64,000 nucleotides of DNA from Flavobacteriales bacterium UBA952 (GTDB taxonomy: Bacteria; Bacteroidota; Bacteroidia; Flavobacteriales_D; Crocinitomicaceae), in NCBI GenBank assembly GCA_905182495.1, contig CAJJBU010000009.1, positions 1 through 64,000 of the forward strand, read 5' to 3'. The notes below the pieces were generated by a model. The model did not search any database and was not told where the DNA came from. It saw nothing but the letters and a program-made list of their open reading frames with translations. Positions 50,401 to 62,400 of the stretch are shown here, one piece after another. The position numbers and the translations under genes are program-made. The stretch's first letter is position 1. Each line of letters begins with the position of its first letter.

Positions 50401-53400
50401 CCGTAGTATCTGTTGTACTCGTTAATGTTGGATTCTCTGTAACATTCAAGGTCACTATAGAATCACAGCCTGTAACCAAACTTGTCAAGGTCGCCGTCTG
50501 ACTTCCGGCAGCTGTAAACGTAAGACCATTCCAGTCAAAAGGTAGCTCGGTATCACATACCGTAGTATCTGTTGTACTCGTTAATGTTGGATTCTCACTA
50601 ACATTCAAGGTCACTATAGAATCACAGCCTGTTACCAAACTTGTCAAGGTCGTCGTCTGACTTCCGCCAGCTGTAAACGTAAGACCATTCCAGTCAAAAG
50701 GTAACTCGGTATCACATACCGTAGTATCTGTTGTACTCGTTAATGTTGGATTCTCACTAACATTCAAGGTCACTATAGAATCACAGCCTGTTACCAAACT
50801 TGTCAAGGTCGTCGTCTGACTTCCGGCAGCTGTAAACGTAAGACCATTCCAGTCAAAAGGTAGCTCGGTATCACATACCGTAGTATCTGTTGTACTCGTT
50901 AATGTTGGATTCTCACTAACATTCAAGGTCACTATAGAATCACAACCTGTAACCAAACTTGTCAAGGTCGTCGTCTGACTTCCCGCAGCTGTAAACGTAA
51001 GACCATTCCAGTCAAAAGGTAACTCGGTATCACATACCGTAGTATCTGTTGTACTCGTTAATGTTGGATTCTCACTAACATTCAAGGTCACTATAGAATC
51101 ACAACCTGTAACCAAACTTGTCAAGGTCGCCGTCTGACTTCCCGCCAGCTGTAAACGTAAGACCATTCCAGTCAAAAGGTAACTCGGTATCACATACCGT
51201 AGTATCTGTTGTACTCGTTAATGTTGGATTCTCACTAACATTCAAGGTCACTATAGAATCACAGCCTGTTACCAAACTTGTCAAGGTCGTCGTCTGACTT
51301 CCGCCAGCTGTAAACGTAAGACCATTCCAGTCAAAAGGTAACTCGGTATCACATACCGTAGTATCTGTTGTACTCGTTAATGTTGGATTCTCACTAACAT
51401 TCAAGGTCACTATAGAATCACAGCCTGTTACCAAACTTGTCAAGGTCGTCGTCTGACTTCCCGCAGCTGTAAACGTAAGACCATTCCAGTCAAAAGGTAG
51501 CTCGGTATCACATACCGTAGTATCTGTTGTACTCGTTAATGTTGGATTCATCGTAACATTCAAGGTCGCTAAGGAATCACAACCTGTTGAACTTAATAGA
51601 GAAGCCGTTTGAGATGATGCTCCCGTAAACGTAAGACCGTTCCAATCAAAGGGAACCTCGGTATCACATACCGTAGTATCTGTACTACTCAATAAGGTGC
51701 TGTTTACGGAAAGGTTTAATGTCGCCAAGGAATCACAACCTGTTACCAAACTTGTTAAGGTTGCGGTCTGACTTCCGGCAGCTGTAAACGTAAGACCGTT
51801 CCAGGAAAAAGGTAGCTGGTTGTCACAAATCGTTTGATCGGTTGTACTCGTTAATGTTGGATTCTCTGTAACATTCAAGGTCACTATAGAATCACAACCT
51901 GTTACCAAACTTGTCAAGGTCGTCGTCTGACTTCCGGCAGCTGTAAACGTAAGACCATTCCAGTCAAAAGGTAACTCGGTATCACATACCGTAGTATCTG
52001 TTGTACTCGTTAATGTTGGATTCTCACTAACATTCAAGGTCACTATAGAATCACAACCTGTAACCAAACTTGTCAAGGTCGTCGTCTGACTTCCGGCAGC
52101 TGTAAACGTAAGACCATTCCAGTCAAAAGGTAACTCGGTATCACATACCGTAGTATCTGTTGTACTCGTTAATGTTGGATTCTCACTAACATTCAAGGTC
52201 ACTATAGAATCACAACCTGTTACCAAACTTGTCAAGGTCGTCGTCTGACTTCCGCGCAGCTGTAAACGTAAGACCATTCCAGTCAAAAGGTAACTCGGTA
52301 TCACATACCGTAGTATCTGTTGTACTCGTTAATGTTGGATTCTCACTAACATTCAAGGTCACTATAGAATCACAACCTGTAACCAAACTTGTCAAGGTCG
52401 TCGTCTGACTTCCGCCAGCTGTAAACGTAAGACCATTCCAGTCAAAAGGTAACTCGGTATCACATACCGTAGTATCTGTTGTACTCGTTAATGTTGGATT
52501 CTCACTAACATTCAAGGTCACTATAGAATCACAACCTGTTACCAAACTTGTCAAGGTCGTCGTCTGACTTCCCGCAGCTGTAAAAGTAAGACCATTCCAG
52601 TCAAAAGGTAGCTCGGTATCACATACCGTAGTATCTGTTGTACTCGTTAATGTTGGATTCATCGTAACATTCAAGGTCGCTAAGGAATCACAACCTGTTG
52701 AACTTAATAGAGAAGCCGTTTGAGATGATGCTCCCGTAAACGTAAGACCGTTCCAATCAAAGGGAACCTCGGTATCACATACCGTAGTATCTGTACTACT
52801 CAATAAGGTGCTGTTTACGGAAAGGTTTAATGTCGCCAAGGAATCACAACCTGTTACCAAACTTGTTAAGGTTGCGGTCTGACTTCCGGCAGCTGTAAAC
52901 GTAAGACCGTTCCAGGAAAAAGGTAGCTGGTTGTCACAAATCGTTTGATCGGTTGTACTCGTTAATGTTGGATTCTCTGTAACATTCAAGGTCACTATAG
53001 AATCACAACCTGTTACCAAACTTGTCAAGGTCGTCGTCTGACTTCCGGCAGCTGTAAACGTAAGACCATTCCAGTCAAAAGGTAACTCGGTATCACATAC
53101 CGTAGTATCTGTTGTACTCGTTAATGTTGGATTCTCACTAACATTCAAGGTCACTATAGAATCACAACCTGTAACCAAACTTGTCAAGGTCGTCGTCTGA
53201 CTTCCGGCAGCTGTAAACGTAAGACCATTCCAGTCAAAAGGTAACTCGGTATCACATACCGTAGTATCTGTTGTACTCGTTAATGTTGGATTCTCACTAA
53301 CATTCAAGGTCACTATAGAATCACAGCCTGTTACCAAACTTGTCAAGGTCGTCGTCTGACTTCCGGCAGCTGTAAACGTAAGACCATTCCAGTCAAAAGG

Positions 53401-56400
53401 TAACTCGGTATCACATACCGTAGTATCTGTTGTACTCGTTAATGTTGGATTCTCACTAACATTCAAGGTCACTATAGAATCACAACCTGTAACCAAACTT
53501 GTCAAGGTCGTCGTCTGACTTCCGCGCAGCTGTAAACGTAAGACCATTCCAGTCAAAAGGTAACTCGGTATCACATACCGTAGTATCTGTTGTACTCGTT
53601 AATGTTGGATTCTCACTAACATTCAAGGTCACTATAGAATCACAGCCTGTTACCAAACTTGTCAAGGTCGTCGTCTGACTTCCGCGCAGCTGTAAACGTA
53701 AGACCATTCCAGTCAAAAGGTAACTCGGTATCACATACCGTAGTATCTGTTGTACTCGTTAATGTTGGATTCTCACTAACATTCAAGGTCACTATAGAAT
53801 CACAGCCTGTTACCAAACTTGTCAAGGTCGTCGTCTGACTTCCGCCAGCTGTAAACGTAAGACCATTCCAGTCAAAAGGTAGCTCGGTATCACATACCGT
53901 AGTATCTGTTGTACTCGTTAATGTTGGATTCTCACTAACATTCAAGGTCACTATAGAATCACAGCCTGTTACCAAACTTGTCAAGGTCGTCGTCTGACTT
54001 CCGGCAGCTGTAAAAGTAAGACCATTCCAGTCAAAAGGTAGCTCGGTATCACATACCGTAGTATCTGTTGTACTCGTTAATGTTGGATTCATCGTAACAT
54101 TCAAGGTCGCTAAGGAATCACAACCTGTTGAACTTAATAGAGAAGCCGTTTGAGATGATGCTCCCGTAAACGTAAGACCGTTCCAATCAAAGGGAACCTC
54201 GGTATCACATACCGTAGTATCTGTACTACTCAATAAGGTGCTGTTTACGGAAAGGTTTAATGTCGCCAAGGAATCACAACCTGTTACCAAACTTGTTAAG
54301 GTTGCGGTCTGACTTCCGGCAGCTGTAAACGTAAGACCGTTCCAGGAAAAAGGTAGCTGGTTGTCACAAATCGTTTGATCGGTTGTACTCGTTAATGTTG
54401 GATTCTCTGTAACATTCAAGGTCACTATAGAATCACAACCTGTTACCAAACTTGTCAAGGTCGTCGTCTGACTTCCGGCAGCTGTAAACGTAAGACCATT
54501 CCAGTCAAAAGGTAACTCGGTATCACATACCGTAGTATCTGTTGTACTCGTTAATGTTGGATTCTCACTAACATTCAAGGTCACTATAGAATCACAACCT
54601 GTTACCAAACTTGTCAAGGTCGTCGTCTGACTTCCGCGCAGCTGTAAACGTAAGACCATTCCAGTCAAAAGGTAACTCGGTATCACATACCGTAGTATCT
54701 GTTGTACTCGTTAATGTTGGATTCTCACTAACATTCAAGGTCACTATAGAATCACAACCTGTTACCAAACTTGTCAAGGTCGCCGTCTGACTTCCCGCAG
54801 CTGTAAACGTAAGACCATTCCAGTCAAAAGGTAACTCGGTATCACATACCGTAGTATCTGTTGTACTCGTTAATGTTGGATTCTCACTAACATTCAAGGT
54901 CACTATAGAATCACAGCCTGTTACCAAACTTGTCAAGGTCGTCGTCTGACTTCCGCCAGCTGTAAACGTAAGACCATTCCAGTCAAAAGGTAACTCGGTA
55001 TCACATACCGTAGTATCTGTTGTACTCGTTAATGTTGGATTCTCACTAACATTCAAGGTCACTATAGAATCACAACCTGTTACCAAACTTGTCAAGGTCG
55101 TCGTCTGACTTCCGGCAGCTGTAAACGTAAGACCATTCCAGTCAAAAGGTAGCTCGGTATCACATACCGTAGTATCTGTTGTACTCGTTAATGTTGGATT
55201 CATCGTAACATTCAAGGTCGCTAAGGAATCACAACCTGTTGAACTTAATAGAGAAGCCGTTTGAGATGATGCTCCCGTAAACGTAAGACCGTTCCAATCA
55301 AAGGGAACCTCGGTATCACATACCGTAGTATCTGTACTACTCAATAAGGTGCTGTTTACGGAAAGGTTTAATGTCGCCAAGGAATCACAACCTGTTACCA
55401 AACTTGTCAAGGTCGCCGTCTGACTTCCGGCAGCTGTAAACGTAAGACCATTCCAGTCAAAAGGTAGCTCGGTATCACATACCGTAGTATCTGTTGTACT
55501 CGTTAATGTTGGATTCTCGTAACATTCAAGGTCACTATAGAATCACAACCTGTTACCAAACTTGTCAAGGTCGTCGTCTGACTTCCGGCAGCTGTAAACG
55601 TAAGACCATTCCAGTCAAAAGGTAGCTCGGTATCACATACCGTAGTATCTGTTGTACTCGTTAATGTTGGATTCTCACTAACATTCAAGGTCACTATAGA
55701 ATCACAACCTGTTACCAAACTTGTCAAGGTCGTCGTCTGACTTCCGGCAGCTGTAAACGTAAGACCATTCCAGTCAAAAGGTAACTCGGTATCACATACC
55801 GTAGTATCTGTTGTACTCGTTAATGTTGGATTCTCACTAACATTCAAGGTCACTATAGAATCACAGCCTGTTACCAAACTTGTCAAGGTCGTCGTCTGAC
55901 TTCCGGCAGCTGTAAACGTAAGACCATTCCAGTCAAAAGGTAACTCGGTATCACATACCGTAGTATCTGTTGTACTCGTTAATGTTGGATTCTCACTAAC
56001 ATTCAAGGTCACTATAGAATCACAACCTGTTACCAAACTTGTCAAGGTCGTCGTCTGACTTCCGGCAGCTGTAAACGTAAGACCATTCCAGTCAAAAGGT
56101 AACTCGGTATCACATACCGTAGTATCTGTTGTACTCGTTAATGTTGGATTCATCGTAACATTCAAGGTCGCTAAGGAATCACAACCTGTTGAACTTAATA
56201 GAGAAGCCGTTTGAGATGATGCTCCCGTAAACGTAAGACCGTTCCAATCAAAGGGAACCTCGGTATCACATACCGTAGTATCTGTACTACTCAATAAGGT
56301 GCTGTTTACGGAAAGGTTTAATGTCGCCAAGGAATCACAACCTGTTACCAAACTTGTCAAGGTCGCGTCTGACTTCCGGCAGCTGTAAACGTAAGACCAT

Positions 56401-59400
56401 TCCAGTCAAAAGGTAGCTCGGTATCACATACCGTAGTATCTGTTGTACTCGTTAATGTTGGATTCTCTGTAACATTCAAGGTCACTATAGAATCACAACC
56501 TGTAACCAAACTTGTCAAGGTCGCCGTCTGACTTCCGCGCAGCTGTAAACGTAAGACCATTCCAGTCAAAAGGTAACTCGGTATCACATACCGTAGTATC
56601 TGTTGTACTCGTTAATGTTGGATTCTCACTAACATTCAAGGTCACTATAGAATCACAGCCTGTTACCAAACTTGTCAAGGTCGTCGTCTGACTTCCGCCA
56701 GCTGTAAACGTAAGACCATTCCAGTCAAAAGGTAACTCGGTATCACATACCGTAGTATCTGTTGTACTCGTTAATGTTGGATTCTCACTAACATTCAAGG
56801 TCACTATAGAATCACAACCTGTTACCAAACTTGTCAAGGTCGTCGTCTGACTTCCCGCAGCTGTAAACGTAAGACCATTCCAGTCAAAAGGTAGCTCGGT
56901 ATCACATACCGTAGTATCTGTTGTACTCGTTAATGTTGGATTCATCGTAACATTCAAGGTCGCTAAGGAATCACAACCTGTTGAACTTAATAGAGAAGCC
57001 GTTTGAGATGATGCTCCCGTAAACGTAAGACCGTTCCAATCAAAGGGAACCTCGGTATCACATACCGTAGTATCTGTACTACTCAATAAGGTGCTGTTTA
57101 CGGAAAGGTTTAATGTCGCCAAGGAATCACAACCTGTTACCAAACTTGTTAAGGTTGCGGTCTGACTTCCGGCAGCTGTAAACGTAAGACCGTTCCAGGA
57201 AAAAGGTAGCTGGTTGTCACAAATCGTTTGATCGGTTGTACTCGTTAATGTTGGATTCTCTGTAACATTCAAGGTCACTATAGAATCACAACCTGTAACC
57301 AAACTTGTCAAGGTCGTCGTCTGACTTCCGGCAGCTGTAAACGTAAGACCATTCCAGTCAAAAGGTAACTCGGTATCACATACCGTAGTATCTGTTGTAC
57401 TCGTTAATGTTGGATTCTCACTAACATTCAAGGTCACTATAGAATCACAACCTGTAACCAAACTTGTCAAGGTCGTCGTCTGACTTCCGGCAGCTGTAAA
57501 CGTAAGACCATTCCAGTCAAAAGGTAACTCGGTATCACATACCGTAGTATCTGTTGTACTCGTTAATGTTGGATTCTCACTAACATTCAAGGTCACTATA
57601 GAATCACAGCCTGTTACCAAACTTGTCAAGGTCGTCGTCTGACTTCCGCGCAGCTGTAAACGTAAGACCATTCCAGTCAAAAGGTAACTCGGTATCACAT
57701 ACCGTAGTATCTGTTGTACTCGTTAATGTTGGATTCTCACTAACATTCAAGGTCACTATAGAATCACAACCTGTAACCAAACTTGTCAAGGTCGTCGTCT
57801 GACTTCCCGCAGCTGTAAACGTAAGACCATTCCAGTCAAAAGGTAACTCGGTATCACATACCGTAGTATCTGTTGTACTCGTTAATGTTGGATTCTCACT
57901 AACATTCAAGGTCACTATAGAATCACAGCCTGTAACCAAACTTGTCAAGGTCGTCGTCTGACTTCCGCGCAGCTGTAAACGTAAGACCATTCCAGTCAAA
58001 AGGTAACTCGGTATCACATACCGTAGTATCTGTTGTACTCGTTAATGTTGGATTCTCACTAACATTCAAGGTCACTATAGAATCACAACCTGTAACCAAA
58101 CTTGTCAAGGTCGTCGTCTGACTTCCGCCAGCTGTAAACGTAAGACCATTCCAGTCAAAAGGTAGCTCGGTATCACATACCGTAGTATCTGTTGTACTCG
58201 TTAATGTTGGATTCTCACTAACATTCAAGGTCACTATAGAATCACAGCCTGTTACCAAACTTGTCAAGGTCGTCGTCTGACTTCCGCCAGCTGTAAACGT
58301 AAGACCATTCCAGTCAAAAGGTAACTCGGTATCACATACCGTAGTATCTGTTGTACTCGTTAATGTTGGATTCTCACTAACATTCAAGGTCACTATAGAA
58401 TCACAGCCTGTTACCAAACTTGTCAAGGTCGTCGTCTGACTTCCCGCAGCTGTAAAAGTAAGACCATTCCAGTCAAAAGGTAGCTCGGTATCACATACCG
58501 TAGTATCTGTTGTACTCGTTAATGTTGGATTCATCGTAACATTCAAGGTCGCTAAGGAATCACAACCTGTTGAACTTAATAGAGAAGCCGTTTGAGATGA
58601 TGCTCCCGTAAACGTAAGACCGTTCCAATCAAAGGGAACCTCGGTATCACATACCGTAGTATCTGTACTACTCAATAAGGTGCTGTTTACGGAAAGGTTT
58701 AATGTCGCCAAGGAATCACAACCTGTTACCAAACTTGTTAAGGTTGCGGTCTGACTTCCGGCAGCTGTAAACGTAAGACCGTTCCAGGAAAAAGGTAGCT
58801 GGTTGTCACAAATCGTTTGATCGGTTGTACTCGTTAATGTTGGATTCTCTGTAACATTCAAGGTCACTATAGAATCACAACCTGTTACCAAACTTGTCAA
58901 GGTCGTCGTCTGACTTCCGGCAGCTGTAAACGTAAGACCATTCCAGTCAAAAGGTAACTCGGTATCACACACCGTAGTATCTGTTGTACTCGTTAATGTT
59001 GGATTCTCACTAACATTCAAGGTCACTATAGAATCACAGCCTGTTACCAAACTTGTCAAGGTCGTCGTCTGACTTCCGCCAGCTGTAAACGTAAGACCAT
59101 TCCAGTCAAAAGGTAACTCGGTATCACATACCGTAGTATCTGTTGTACTCGTTAATGTTGGATTCTCACTAACATTCAAGGTCACTATAGAATCACAGCC
59201 TGTTACCAAACTTGTCAAGGTCGTCGTCTGACTTCCGCGCAGCTGTAAACGTAAGACCATTCCAGTCAAAAGGTAGCTCGGTATCACATACCGTAGTATC
59301 TGTTGTACTCGTTAATGTTGGATTCTCACTAACATTCAAGGTCACTATAGAATCACAACCTGTTACCAAACTTGTCAAGGTCGTCGTCTGACTTCCGGCA

Positions 59401-62400
59401 GCTGTAAACGTAAGACCATTCCAGTCAAAAGGTAACTCGGTATCACATACCGTAGTATCTGTTGTACTCGTTAATGTTGGATTCTCACTAACATTCAAGG
59501 TCACTATAGAATCACAACCTGTTACCAAACTTGTCAAGGTCGCCGTCTGACTTCCGGCAGCTGTAAACGTAAGACCATTCCAGTCAAAAGGTAGCTCGGT
59601 ATCACATACCGTAGTATCTGTTGTACTCGTTAATGTTGGATTCTCACGTAACATTCAAGGTCACTATAGAATCACAACCTGTTACCAAACTTGTCAAGGT
59701 CGTCGTCTGACTTCCGCCAGCTGTAAACGTAAGACCATTCCAGTCAAAAGGTAACTCGGTATCACATACCGTAGTATCTGTTGTACTCGTTAATGTTGGA
59801 TTCTCACTAACATTCAAGGTCACTATAGAATCACAACCTGTTACCAAACTTGTCAAGGTCGTCGTCTGACTTCCGGCAGCTGTAAACGTAAGACCATTCC
59901 AGTCAAAAGGTAGCTCGGTATCACATACCGTAGTATCTGTTGTACTCGTTAATGTTGGATTCTCACTAACATTCAAGGTCACTATAGAATCACAACCTGT
60001 TACCAAACTTGTCAAGGTCGTCGTCTGACTTCCGGCAGCTGTAAACGTAAGACCATTCCAGTCAAAAGGTAACTCGGTATCACATACCGTAGTATCTGTT
60101 GTACTCGTTAATGTTGGATTCATCGTAACATTCAAGGTCGCTAAGGAATCACAACCTGTTGAACTTAATAGAGAAGCCGTTTGAGATGATGCTCCCGTAA
60201 ACGTAAGACCGTTCCAATCAAAGGGAACCTCGGTATCACATACCGTAGTATCTGTACTACTCAATAAGGTGCTGTTTACGGAAAGGTTTAATGTCGCCAA
60301 GGAATCACAACCTGTTACCAAACTTGTTAAGGTTGCGGTCTGACTTCCGGCAGCTGTAAACGTAAGACCGTTCCAGGAAAAAGGTAGCTGGTTGTCACAA
60401 ATCGTTTGATCGGTTGTACTTATATCTATTATTGATCCGTCTATACTTATAACATGTTGAGCAGTTAATGCATTCCCACAGGCATCTGTTCCCGCGTAAT
60501 CGATGGTAATCGTTCCTCCATTACATGCATCAAAGGCATCGGTTACTGTAGGGCTTAATGTTCCACTGATCAAACACGTACCAATATCACTATTGGTATA
60601 AGTAGCATCAGCAGGGGTAGCATAACTATCTGCACTTGCACAATCTAAAGTCGATGGTAAGCCTACTGGTAAACTTACTGTTGGCGATGCAGGTGGACTT
60701 ACTGTGATTACATGTTGAGCAGTTAATGCATTTCCACAGGCATCTGTTCCCGCGTAATCGATGGTAATCGTTCCTCCATTACATGCATCAAAGGCGTCGG
60801 TTACTGTAGGGCTTAATGTTCCACTGATCAAACACGTACCAATATCACTATTGGTATAAGTAGCATCGGCAGGGGTAGCATAACTATCTGCACTTGCACA
60901 ATCTAAAGTCGATGGTAAGCCTACTGGTAAACTTACTGTTGGCGATGCAGGTGGACTTACTGTGATTACATGTTGAGCAGTTAATGCATTTCCACAGGCA
61001 TCTGTTCCCGCGTAATCGATGGTAATCGTTCCTCCATTACATGCATCAAAGGCGTCGGTTACTGTAGGGCTTAATGTTCCACTGATCAAACACGTACCAA
61101 TATCACTATTGGTATAAGTAGCATCGGCAGGGGTAGCATAACTATCTGCACTTGCACAATCTAAAGTCGATGGTAAGCCTACTGGTAAACTTACTGTTGG
61201 CGATGCAGGTGGACTTACTGTGATTACATGTTGAGCAGTTAATGCATTTCCACAGGCATCTGTTCCCGCGTAATCGATGGTAATCGTTCCTCCATTACAT
61301 GCATCAAAGGCGTCGGTTACTGTAGGGCTTAATGTTCCACTGATCAAACACGTACCAATATCACTATTGGTATAAGTAGCATCGGCAGGGGTAGCATAAC
61401 TATCTGCACTTGCACAATCTAAAGTCGATGGTAAGCCTACTGGTAAACTTACTGTTGGCGATGCAGGTGGACTTACTGTGATTACATGTTGAGCAGTTAA
61501 TGCATTTCCACAGGCATCTGTTCCCGCGTAATCGATGGTAATCGTTCCTCCATTACATGCATCAAAGGCGTCGGTTACTGTAGGGCTTAATGTTCCACTG
61601 ATCAAACACGTACCAATATCACTATTGGTATAAGTAGCATCGGCAGGGGTAGCATAACTATCTGCACTTGCACAATCTAAAGTCGATGGTAAGCCTACTG
61701 GTAAACTTACTGTTGGCGATGCAGGTGGACTTACTGTGATTACATGTTGAGCAGTTAATGCATTTCCACAGGCATCTGTTCCCGCGTAATCGATGGTAAT
61801 CGTTCCTCCATTACATGCATCAAAGGCGTCGGTTACTGTAGGGCTTAATGTTCCACTGATCAAACACGTACCAATATCACTATTGGTATAAGTAGCATCG
61901 GCAGGGGTAGCATAACTATCTGCACTTGCACAATCTAAAGTCGATGGTAAGCCTACTGGTAAACTTACTGTTGGCGATGCAGGTGGACTTACTGTGATTA
62001 CATGTTGAGCAGTTAATGCATTTCCACAGGCATCTGTTCCCGCGTAATCGATGGTAATCGTTCCTCCATTACATGCATCAAAGGCGTCGGTTACTGTAGG
62101 GCTTAATGTTCCACTGATCAAACACGTACCAATATCACTATTGGTATAAGTAGCATCGGCAGGGGTAGCATAACTATCTGCACTTGCACAATCTAAAGTC
62201 GATGGTAAGCCTACTGGTAAACTTACTGTTGGCGATGCAGGTGGACTTACTGTGATTACATGTTGAGCAGTTAATGCATTTCCACAGGCATCTGTTCCCG
62301 CGTAATCGATGGTAATCGTTCCTCCATTACATGCATCAAAGGCGTCGGTTACTGTAGGGCTTAATGTTCCACTGATCAAACACGTACCAATATCACTATT

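Noticed and set aside
51141-59650. Phase variation or programmed frameshifting in the giant gene
   Set aside because: Phase-variable genes change at simple homopolymer or short tandem tracts, and programmed shifts need slippery sites. Here the indels lie at substitution sites between repeat copies, which consensus error explains better.
51099-59654. A series of separate genes beginning MIPSYLLTGMVLRLQL
   Set aside because: This start is only the repeat unit read in the wrong frame just upstream of each CCGCGCAGC break. After the break the frame is the normal repeat frame, so these are pieces of one gene.
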